A stretch of DNA of 64,000 nt from Echiichthys vipera (Eukaryota > Chordata > Actinopteri > Perciformes > Trachinidae). Shown piece after piece: positions 56,508 through 64,000 of this stretch; within the stretch, counting starts at the first letter, position 1; each line of letters starts with the position of its first letter. The translations under genes and the position numbers were made by a program. Below the pieces are notes generated by a model. It did no database searches, had not been told where the DNA came from, and saw only the letters and a program-made list of their open reading frames with translations. The DNA is taken from NCBI GenBank assembly GCA_963691815.1, contig OY829645.1, positions 3,162,001 to 3,226,000 of the forward strand, read 5' to 3'.

Positions 56508-57099
56508 CTAAAATAATAAAACACAAAAATTGATGTAAAGGACAGTGTATTTAAAGACAGAAAAGTCATTTCCATAATGGCTTTGTTACTGCATATGCAT
56601 AAAAAATCACAGCCACTACTTAAGTCAGTTGCCTAAATTTCACATTTTTAAATGGTAAATAAATAGTTAACAGATGTCCTAATACTGACGGAAATACACA
56701 AAATCACATAAGGTAGCATTTTTTTGTCAAGATAGCATAAATAAAAAGCGTGTTAGCATGTGCGCTAACCTTAGCGCCTTATTGATAGTTAACATACGAC
56801 CTCCGTGGCATTCCCAACTGAGTTGTAACTTAAACGTCAAACTGAACTAACTTACTTACACATGATTTGCAGACAATCACCGTGATAGCTCACGCACAGA
56901 ACACAACATGACCACATAAACTGAGTACACAAACGGACTTACCAATGCTACGACGTCCAGTGAAACGTGAATGCCACGCCTCCTTCTGGCGCATCACATT
57001 TTGATTGGTGCCAAAGGTTAAAGGGTAGGCGATGACGACATACCCAACACACCGTTTATTGTAGTTATGTACACGACCGCTAAACTCGAAACGTGCCTA
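56508..57099. other. Upstream region of the KDZ-like gene
   Basis: Contains two plausible minus-strand splice donors (ATGT|GTAAGT near 56858 and CATTG|GTAAGT near 56942) and GC-richer promoter-like sequence up to the terminus. Confidence 0.4.
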
Positions 57100-57159
57100 T
57101 GGGTCTTAATAAGCTCCTTGATCAAACAACCTATGTGGTCGTTTTTGGGTGGAGGACAG

Positions 57160-57620
57160 GCTGCTTACATTGGAATGAGTTGAAAGCCCCGCGTCGGGTT
57201 TGTACGTTTAAGGAGCACTCCGATGAGCACTCCGATGAGCGCTCCGATGAGCGCTCCGATAAGCGCTCCAATGAGCGCCCCGAAGAGCGCCCCGAGGAGC
57301 GCTCCTCGAGCTTCAAATATCGGCGCGGACGGGCTTACATTGGAATGAGTTAAAAGTCCCCTGCGTCGGGTTTATACGTTTAAGGACTGCCCTGAGCTTC
57401 AAATATGGACGTTTAAGGAGAGCCCAGAGCTTCAAATATGGACGTTTAAGGAGAACCCTAAGCTTCAAATATTGCCGCGGACGGGCTTACATTGGAATGA
57501 CTTGAAAGCCCTCTGTGTCGGGTTTGTACGTTTAAGGAGACCTTTTTAGTCCGTAACTAACGCCAAAGGCCCCTGACCAATCGTCAGTTTTTGACGCGTT
57601 GGGAGTGAGACTATGTTGCC
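57160..57620 (-). repeat. Right repeat-rich terminus
   Basis: ACATTGGAATGAGTTGAAAG with CGTCGGGTTTGTACGTTTAA occurs three times in direct order (57166, 57336 and 57490 regions). Shorter GAGCTTCAAATATGGACGTT units lie between. The outer end is the inverted copy of 43510-43665. Confidence 0.88.
57213..57303. repeat. 12-bp minisatellite inside the terminus
   Basis: About seven units of GAGCGCTCCGAT with gradual drift (CACTCC to CGCTCC to CGCCCC), in order from left to right. Confidence 0.9.
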
Positions 57621-58371
57621 AGAGTAATAAACAAACTTAGTTCTCTTTTTCCAGACTGAGTAACTGGCCGTAACTTGGCAAATAATACAATCAATAAATT
57701 AGCCGTCAAGCTCAACATGCTAACCTGTATTGGATCTAATGGATACAGCACCAGAAATTAGCTTCTCGACGTGACTGTAAACAATGCTGTACAATTCAGG
57801 TAAGCACTGGTCTGAGAAATACTTGTGACTGGGCATGACATAACGTGGCTTGAGAAACTACACAAGTTTGGTGAATCCGGCATCTTGAACGATAGAAAAT
57901 GTTTTTTTCTCAGTGTCGGCTGTTGCTTCTTTTCATCCCTTTGCTGCGCAAATTTAGCGTATAACTTCGCATGATTCTTCTTGAGGTGGGTGATCAAATT
58001 TGATGTATTAAAGGAAGACGCCTTGTTTCCTCCTCTCATAACCAACGCCTTGCAGTCATTGCAAATCGCAAATTTACTGTTAGTAGATGACACTTGGAAA
58101 TACTTCCAAACCACGGACATCTCATGCACCGGGCGGGCAAGCTTGTTAGCCATGGTTAGCAACCTACGAGTCTAGGGTGTTGTGTTGTTATACGTCATCA
58201 AGCACGGGCCTGTAAACGTCCCATGTTGCATTCATGTAGACTCGGAAATGCTGAAGCCTACAGAACTAACATCGGTTGTAAAAACCTGATACCGATAATT
58301 CCCGATATTACATTTTTAACTCAATATCGGCAGATAATATCGGTGGGACGATATTATCGGACATCCCTACT
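57621..58371 (-). pseudogene. hAT transposase N-terminal fragment with BED finger
   Basis: The minus frame from 58162 has a BED zinc finger: VWKYFQVSSTNSKFAICNDC with the CxxC pair and HLKKNHAKLY with the two His. Then KPRYVMPSHKYFSDQCLPEL (after a frameshift near 57880) and SMLSLTA begin the hAT transposase. The copy is cut at 57620 where the repeat-rich terminus begins. The 58270-58371 part (GATAATATCGGTGGGACGAT, GGACATCCCTACTT) is the terminal region of a common fish hAT family. Confidence 0.8.
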
Positions 58372-58394
58372 TACGATGTCTTTACCCCTGAATG

Positions 58395-58729
58395 AAAATG
58401 TTTACGGGGCAGCGCTGAGGAAGACCATGAAAATAAAGGTTCTGTGGCTGAAGAAATTTTAAAAAACATTCCAAAAAACAGCAAGAATAGAGTGCAGCAT
58501 ATTATGGATAAAATTACATCTGCAGAACATATCATTAGCTATGCTGAACATCCCTCTCTCAGTCTTACCCAATCATCAGCTTAAAAGAAGAATTGAAGAG
58601 CTTAAGAAACATTCACTTGTCACTAATTCTGTGTCCCCCACCCCTGTTAGAAGAAAGCGAAAAGCAGACGATGAAGAAAGTCCTTTTCTATCGCCTAGAC
58701 CTAGTTTATCAAACTGGATGCATTTTTAA
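58395..58729 (+). pseudogene. Unidentified C-terminal coding remnant
   Basis: In one frame GSVAEEILKNIPKNSKNRVQ is readable near 58440-58500; in another frame LKRRIEELKKHSLVTN and VRRKRKADDEESPFLSPRPS run to a stop at 58727-58729. The basic RRKRK cluster resembles a nuclear localisation signal. AATAAA follows at about 58755. I do not recognise the family; its position beside the protease suggests a Polinton gene. Confidence 0.45.
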
Positions 58730-58874
58730 TTGTTGTACTGTCTCATGTGGTGTTAAATAAAAAAAGAAAAGATTACATAATAGTGTTCAGAACCGCTTTA
58801 TGTATTTATATTTTCATGCACAATACAGTTGGCATAAAATACAAAAAGCAAAAACAAAACAAAACTCATCTTAA

Positions 58875-59245
58875 TCATAAATCTGCAAATTGTACACATT
58901 GTACACACCCGAAGTCACTCTTTGCACATGAAACAGAGGGTTGTATCTTTTTCCCAAATTTGCATACCATAACATCATTTTTCTGTAGATTATTACTATA
59001 TTTCTTCATTAGAGCATCATAAGAAACCCCTTTATCCATATGATAGAGAAAAAAATACAATGTTGACCACACACCGTGGAGCATACATTTTGCACTTGTT
59101 TTACAGAATGCTGTGTAGAAACACTATTTCTATTAAGAAAGGAAAAAATTGATTCAGGGAAGTATGCGTATGTAGGTGCATTCCCAAAGCTGTCAAAGAA
59201 TGAACCCACTCCGTGTTCATTGATGTAAAGGGCCAACCAATGTTA
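58875..59245 (-). pseudogene. Adenain-like cysteine protease of Polinton type
   Basis: Reading from 59245: HWLALYINEHG with the catalytic His, FFDSFGNAPTY, SVKQVQ, then VCGQHCIFFS holding the catalytic Cys. After a frameshift near 59040 it continues with GVSYDALMKKYSNNLQ and VCKFGKK. The order His, FDS(F/Y)G, CGxxC is that of adenovirus-type and Polinton processing proteases. The first part of the enzyme is missing and the sequence stops at the LINE junction near 59270. Confidence 0.65.
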
Positions 59246-59271
59246 CCCCTCATATAAGAGGGGTCTGTATA

Positions 59272-59670
59272 TATCACCACTACATAGGTTCCTCAACTGT
59301 TCGCCTTCTCCGCGACATGGGATGCACAGGAGCAAGGCATCGGAAGGCTGTGAAAGAGCTGGCTGAGGAGGCGGAGAAAGGCAGCTTCTGGCTGTGGCTA
59401 AGGAAGAAGCACAAGAGTTGGGGGGGCGAATAACACCTAGGGCATCAGCCGGGGGCGGCAGGGATCTCTCCCTGCCTGTCGCTCCGCCACCAGTGGACGT
59501 TCTGGGGTTAAAGGAGCGAAACGTTGATCACTGGTGGTCCCCAGCTGATGACCCGATTAGGCCCATAGAGGTGTTCAGTGAGGTGTCACAGCACACCTGC
59601 TCTAAGGCACTGTTGGAGGTGCGTCAGGCAGTAATGTCCAGCAGAAATACCATCACCTGTATCATGAATG
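59272..59670 (+). mobile_element. 5'-truncated copy of the second R2/NeSL-like LINE
   Basis: Nearly identical to 63127-63511: the last ~50 codons of the protein (LRDMGCTGARHRKAVKELAE region) and the 3' untranslated region. It begins inside a codon of the endonuclease tail and ends CACCTGTATCATGAATG, immediately followed by the 5' end of the full copy. Confidence 0.9.
59457..59476 (+). repeat. 3'-UTR hairpin, copy 1
   Basis: GGCAGGGA, loop TCTC, TCCCTGCC: an 8-bp perfect stem. Confidence 0.8.
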
Positions 59671-59884
59671 TTCAACCTGGAGGCATCCAGTGACTACTGT
59701 GAAAGGGCAGTTGGCATCCAGGGAAGACTGGAAGACAGCCAGGAGAGACTGGATGACCGCAGGAAAGTCTGCACCAGGAGTGGACGGCTAGTTATCTCAC
59801 CCACTTGTCTCCTAAAAGGACACCCTAAAACTGACTACGAAGACAAATAAAGGAAAACAACCCGATGGCCCTCCGAGAGGCGGG

Positions 59885-61410
59885 ATGGAAGAAGGGCCAA
59901 AACAGACGGATTCAACGGTTACGACTGGAACAGACAATGACAAAGAATCTCGGATCATGAGAAGATGCAGGTGCGGTTGGGCAAAGGTGACCACATTCAG
60001 AGGCCTACGGATCCACCAGGGAAAGATGAAGTGCGGAGAGGGCCATCAGCAACATTGCACTGCAACCGCAGGTCAGACAAGAGGCCAGGTCGCAAACCAA
60101 AGCCAGGTCGCAAACCACAGTGCTGAGGGATCCAACGTTGCTGAGGAAGGGCAGGTGGAGGACACAGGAGAGCACCTGGTGGACACCGATCCCTCTGAGA
60201 GAGGCACCCCGGAAGACACAAACAGAACACAAAGTAACCCCAACAACCAGAGGACAGAGAGGAGAGAACCCGGAAGGAGGCAGTTGGTCAAATGGCCAAA
60301 GGCAAATGAGGTTGCAATCTGGCAGAAGCTGGACAAGGACCTCAGCCTGATCCTGGAGCATTCGCTGCGTGGCCAGGTGGAATCCAAGCTAAACTGCATT
60401 GGAGACATCCTCTATGAGGAATGCAGAGGCCGATTTGGAGTAACGGCTGACAAGCGCAAATCTGGCCCAATGCAGAAGGGAAGGAGGGAGAGAGAGATCG
60501 GGCAATTGGTGAAGAGGCGGCGTCAACTCCAAAAGCAGTGGAGGAAGGCAGGCAGAGAGGAGAAGGAGGGCCTGAAGTCACTGTGGGAGGAGGTGAAGAT
60601 AAATCTTGCCGGCCTTCGGAGGGCAGAACGTATTCGCAAACGCAGAAGGCGGAAGGAGAAGGAGAGGAGCAACTTCTTCAAAAATCCCTTCAAGCATGCG
60701 AGACAGCTTCTCGAGGACAAGAGAAGTGGGAAGCTGGAGATTACCAGATCTGAGCTGGAGAGTCACATCAAGGAGCAGTACAGTGACCCAGAGAAGGCAA
60801 CTCCACTGGGATCCCCAGGATATGTTCCTCGCCCAGCTCCCCCAGCTTTCCTGTTTGATGCTGCCCTCCCCAAACTCAGTGAGGTAGCCGATGTGGTCCG
60901 AAAGGCAAGAGCAGCCTCAGCCCCGGGCCCCAACGGGATACCTTACAAGCTGTACAAGTACTGCCCAGGGGTCCTGAGTCACCTGTGGAACCTGCTGAGA
61001 GTGGCGTGGAAGAACCAAGTCATCCCTTCGGAGTGGCAAAGAGCCGTCACAGTTTTCATCCCAAAGGAGCAGAACTCCAGTACCATCAGCCAGTTTAGGA
61101 GTATCGCTCTCCTGAATGTAGAAGGCAAGATCTTTTTCTCCATTCTGGCCAAGAGGTTGACCAGCTACCTCACCAACAACGGGTATATCGACACCATTTG
61201 CCAGAAGGCCGGTGTGCCAGGGTTCCCAGGATGCGTGGAACACTCAGCAGTGATATGGGAGCAGATCCAAAGAGCGAAAAGAGAGAAAGGTGACCTGCAT
61301 GTAGTGTGGCTAGACCTTGCCAACGCATACGGGTCAGTCCCCCACCAACTCATTGAGTTCGCCATGGACTTCTTCTATATCCCAGTCTGCATTAAAGCCC
61401 TGGTACGAGG
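59885..61410 (+). pseudogene. LINE ORF part 1: zinc finger and RT fingers/palm
   Basis: Starts at ATG 59885. The finger CRCGWAKVTTFRGLRIH...C lies at residues about 29-52, a basic KRRRRKEKERSNFFK region near residue 255, then the reverse transcriptase with SAPGPNGIPYKLYKYCP, PKEQNSSTISQFRSIALLN and the first catalytic Asp in VWLDLANAYGSVPH. The frame is lost near 61405 (ALV followed by shifted codons). In this superclade the N-terminal finger positions the protein on target DNA. Confidence 0.87.
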
Positions 61411-62080
61411 TACTTCAAAGACGTCCAGATGTGCTTCACCCATCAGGACTTCACAACCAACTGGCAACAGCTGGAAGTTGGCATTGCCATGGGATGTTCA
61501 ATATCTCCCATCCTGTTCGTTGCAGCCTTCGAAATCATCCTCATAGGGGCGAGGAAGATGGTCGGGGGAGTGAAACTGCCATCAGGCCAAAGGCTACCAG
61601 CAGTGAGAGGCTACATGGATGACATCACCACCATACTCCAGACAGCAGCATGTACAACAAGACTGCTGAAGATGATAGATGAGCTTGTGAGCTGGGCCAG
61701 GATGAAGATCAAACCCCCCAAATCACGTAGCCTGTCTATAAAGAAGGGAGTTAGAAGCGACAAGACCATCTCTGTCGCAGGTGGCGAGCCTATCCCATTG
61801 CTGGCAAACCAACCAGTCCGCAGCCTGGGGCGAACCTACACAGCAGAGCTCTCTGACAGGCAGATGGGGGAGACGGTGAGGAAGCAACTTGCAGATGGCC
61901 TGGCCAGGTTCAATCAGAGCCAGCTCCCTGGCAAGTACAAAGTATGGTGCTACCAGTTCATACTGTACCAAAGGGTGATGTGGCCTCTGAAGATGAGTGA
62001 AATCCCCTCCTCAGTGGTAAGCAAGATGGACAGTCTGGCAAACTCGTTCATTAGGAAGTGGCTGGGACTGCCAAGATGCC
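61411..62080 (+). pseudogene. LINE ORF part 2: RT catalytic box and thumb
   Basis: Continues in the next frame with MCFTHQDFTTNWQQLEVGIA, GCSISPILFVAAF and the YMDD box at 61612-61623, then KSRSLSIKKG and the thumb motif RSLGRTY and FIRKWLGLPRC. The frame ends at the stop at 62083-62085 and is replaced by another frame near 62075. Confidence 0.87.
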
Positions 62081-63287
62081 TATAAGACTCTTCGGGAGGA
62101 ACATGCTACACCTACCACTGCTATCCATTAGCTTGGGATACAAGCAAGAGAAGGCTCGGTTAGTGCTGGAGCTCAGGGAATCCACCGACCAGCTGGTGAG
62201 AGTGGCAGGCGTCCAGATAAGAACTGGAAGAAAGTGGAAAGCCCAGGAGGAGGTCGACTTGGCAATCGGCAGGCTGAAACACCGTGAGGTGGTTGGCAGA
62301 GTCCAGGAGGGTCGTGCAGGCCTTGGGAGGGGCAAGACCCCCCTGTTCTGGTCAAAGGCTGTCAAAGAAGACCAAAGAGCCATGGTGGTGGCAGAAGTGG
62401 CAAGAACTGAGGAGGAACACCTTAACATCAAAGCGGTGTCCCAGGGCCAGCAAGGTCGTTGGACGTCATGGGAAGGTCTCACAAACAGATCTATGTCGTG
62501 GTCTGATATGTGGAAGATCCCCCAAGCCAGGCTCAGTTTCCTGATCAGAGCAATGTATGACACCTTGCCTTGCCCCCGAAACCTCCACCAATGGTTCGGT
62601 GCCGAAGAGACCTGTCTCCTGTGCAATACCATCAATGCGAGCCTCCAGCACATCCTGTCCGGCTGCAAGATAGCACTGTCCCAAGGTCGCTATACATGGC
62701 GACACGACCTGGTGCTGAAAAAGCTGGCAGAGGTGACCGAGGTATGCAGACGGGAGGCAAACAGCAGACCTTCCGCTCCGGACAGACATCCCATCCAGTT
62801 TGCCAGGGTTGGACAGAGAGTCAAACCCTCCCGCCAGAAGGACACAGCAAGACTCCTCTCATCGGGCAAAGAGTGGTCCATGAGGGTCGACCTGGGGAAG
62901 CAACTCCAGTTCCCCAGGGAGATAGTGGAAACATCGCTCCGACCAGACCTCGTCATGTGGTCGGAGGCTTGCAAGACAGTCCTTCTGGTCGAACTCACGG
63001 TCCCATGGGAAGGGGGCTTGGAGGCTGCTAACGAGCGGAAGCGAGCCAAGTATGCCGATCTGGCGGCAGGATGCAGGGAGGCTGCCTGGAAAGCTGTTAT
63101 CTGCCCTGTGGAAGTGGGGTGCAGGGGCTACATAGGTTCCTCAACTGTTCGCCTTCTCCGCGACATGGGATTCACAGGAGCAAGGCATCGGAAGGCCGTG
63201 AAAGAGCTGGCTGAGGAGGCGGAGAAAGGCAGCTTCTGGCTGTGGCTAAGGAAGAAGCACAAGAGTTGGGGGGCGAATAACACCTAG
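62075..63287 (+). pseudogene. LINE ORF part 3: cysteine knuckle and restriction-like endonuclease
   Basis: RLFGRNMLHLPLLSISLGYK then VQEGRAGLGRG, the knuckle CLLCNTINASLQHILSGC near 62612-62665 and the nuclease with SLRPDLVMWSEACKTVLLVE and LTVPWEGGLEAANERKRAKY near 62930-63050. The RPD Asp and the ELTVPWE Glu are the catalytic residues of this family. The C-terminal helix ends at the TAG at 63285-63287. Apart from the two frameshifts the copy is intact. Confidence 0.87.
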
Positions 63288-63302
63288 GGCATCAGCCGGG
63301 GG

Positions 63303-63324
63303 CGGCAGGGAGAGATCCCTGCCG
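63303..63324 (+). repeat. 3'-UTR hairpin, copy 2
   Basis: CGGCAGGGA, loop GAGA, TCCCTGCCG: a 9-bp perfect stem. The loop is the exact complement-reverse of that in copy 1. Confidence 0.8.
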
Positions 63325-63513
63325 TCGCTCCGCCACCAGTGGACGTTCTGGGGTTAAAGGAGCAAAACGTTGATCACTGGTGGTCCCCAGCTGATGACCC
63401 GATTAGGCCCCTAGAGGTGTTCAGTGAGGTGTCACAGCACACCTGCTCTAAGGCACTGTTGGAGGTGCGTCAGGCAGTAATGCCCAGCAGAAATACCATC
63501 ACCTGCATCATGA

Positions 63514-64000
63514 ATGACCAGCCCATAGGGTCTATTCATAATCATTTTTTACGTAACTGAACGCTGGCAAATACTCCTACAAAGACACTTTGTTTTACCA
63601 GCCTGCCAAGAACCTCAATCAACTCTACTGTATTCATATTGTGACGATCTCAGTAAAAATCAATGAGGACTTGTCGCCGGGAAGATATCTCGATTATAGA
63701 ACCATGTGCGGAATAAATTATGGCCTTTATTGTTTTCTGCAGAGGGTTTCTAAAACGCGCCTCTAGACGAACACTGCCATTTTTTATAAGGAACATATGC
63801 CCTCCACAGCCCTAGTCACGGGTCAAGTTAAAGCAACATGGAATAACCTTTACAAAATTCATCCCTGATTATCCATACAGCAGTGTTTTTTAAATACTTT
63901 AAACTACCTGGTGATACTCTCTTACGGCGTTTCCCCTTGCAAAATTTGGCCTGAAAGGGTTTTGAGGGATATTGCTGCCCATCAACCTATAAACATAAAT
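63514..64000. other. No recognisable feature
   Basis: Unique-looking AT-rich sequence after the LINE end. I see no gene, RNA or terminal repeat. Confidence 0.5.

Larger units (their letters stand above)
43510..57620. mobile_element. Candidate KDZ (Zisupton-like) element, about 14 kb, decayed
   Basis: The left end (from about 43510) and right end (to about 57620) are inverted copies of one terminus: CAACA[C/T]AGTCTCACT, AAAAACTnACGATTGGTCAG, GGCGTTAGTTAC, AAAAAGGTCTCCTTAAACGT and a longer repeat-rich zone. Two spliced genes run inward: a zinc-ribbon/chromo-like gene (plus) and a KDZ-like transposase gene (minus). Large termini with subterminal repeats fit Zisupton, a fish KDZ superfamily. Against it: no target duplication is visible and the flanks are different elements (a LINE left, hAT right). 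The pairing of the two ends is therefore a hypothesis. Confidence 0.5.
58372..59250. mobile_element. Polinton/Maverick-like remnant
   Basis: Two convergent partial genes: a plus-strand C-terminus ending 58729 and a minus-strand adenain-like protease. It sits between the hAT fragment and the second R2/NeSL-like family. Polintons are large DNA elements encoding virus-like proteins; only these pieces remain. Confidence 0.55.
59671..63513 (+). mobile_element. Second R2/NeSL-like LINE, near full length
   Basis: A 3.84-kb copy with a 5' untranslated region (59671-59884), one long ORF broken by two frameshifts, and a 3' region ending CACCTGCATCATGAATG. It follows the truncated copy head-to-tail with no spacer. 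It differs clearly from the LINE at 2769 in protein sequence, so it is another family. The 3' flank from 63514 shows no RNA gene I can identify as target. Confidence 0.85.

Noticed and set aside
43501..57630. An 8-bp target duplication confirming the KDZ-like element
   Set aside because: Sequences just outside 43510 and 57620 do not match at any small offset; the claim is kept as a hypothesis only.
63341..63410. A hammerhead ribozyme in the 3' region of the second R2/NeSL-like LINE
   Set aside because: CGAAAC-like and CTGATGA words are both present, but the closing base pair and stem II cannot be formed in any permutation I tried.
59272..63511. The direct repeats 59272-59670 and 63127-63511 as a pair of LTRs
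   Set aside because: They contain the end of the LINE coding sequence and its 3' untranslated region, lack TG...CA ends and fit a tandem LINE arrangement better.
1..64000. tRNA, rRNA, snRNA genes or CRISPR arrays
   Set aside because: No cloverleaf with an A/B box pair, no conserved rRNA or snRNA segment and no spaced palindromic array was seen. The tRNA-like sequence at 7977 is a primer site only.
1..64000. A single-copy host protein gene
   Set aside because: Every coding segment that I could place belongs to a mobile-element family or to an unassigned remnant; the DUF6589-like exons are the only possible exception.

Overview
This window looks like a repeat-dense stretch of a teleost fish nuclear genome. 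Almost everything recognisable is transposable-element sequence: R2/NeSL-like, R4-like, CR1/L2-like and Tx1-like LINEs, Penelope, Ty3/gypsy, retrovirus-like LTR elements, and CACTA/EnSpm, PIF/Harbinger, Tc1/mariner, hAT, KDZ-like and Polinton-like DNA elements. Spliced transposon genes, AT/GT/GA microsatellites and the absence of operons all point to a vertebrate nuclear genome. I found no host gene, tRNA, rRNA or CRISPR array that I can support. Family names come from recognising motifs, not from database searches.

Layout, left half. 1-760 is a CR1/L2-like LINE tail. 880-2142 is an R4-like LINE on the minus strand. 2213-2756 is a YqaJ-type nuclease fragment. 2769-12985 is one R2/NeSL-like LINE split by two clean insertions: a 1,647-bp solo LTR (4607-6253, duplicated site TTAC) and a 5.15-kb retrovirus-like element (7584-12735, duplicated site CTGG, tRNA-Ser-type primer site). 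14141-19580 is a minus-strand Tx1-like LINE with (GA)n/(TC)n tracts at both ends. 20460-26888 is a minus-strand solo LTR that was opened by a 5.27-kb CACTA/EnSpm transposon (20952-26225) carrying a seven-exon transposase gene.

Layout, middle. A minus-strand L2-like LINE (29365-35181) was opened by an inverted Penelope pair (29803-34357) with an 11-bp duplicated site; that pair itself holds two further DNA insertions. A decayed gypsy chromovirus follows (35182-38284), then a solo gypsy LTR (39190-39703), two exons resembling DUF6589 proteins (40351-40679), a truncated copy of the LTR seen at 20460, and the 5' half of a CR1/L2-like LINE (41876-43510).

Layout, right half. 43510-57620 is bounded by inverted copies of an unusual repeat-rich terminus. 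Inside are two convergent spliced genes: a zinc-ribbon plus chromo-like gene on plus, and a KDZ (Kyakuja/Dileera/Zisupton)-like transposase gene on minus. Both lack their middle parts. This is the best candidate for an under-described system. It also holds a Harbinger MITE, a Tc1/mariner element and other small repeats. To its right lie a hAT fragment with a BED finger, a Polinton-like protease remnant (about 58372-59250), and a head-to-tail pair of a second R2/NeSL-like family (59272-63513).

Working relations. Nearly every element is broken by frameshifts, stops or deletions, so the window mainly records successive insertions. The youngest-looking insertions are the retrovirus-like element, whose LTRs differ at only about four places by eye, and the CACTA element, whose exons stay in phase for most of the protein.
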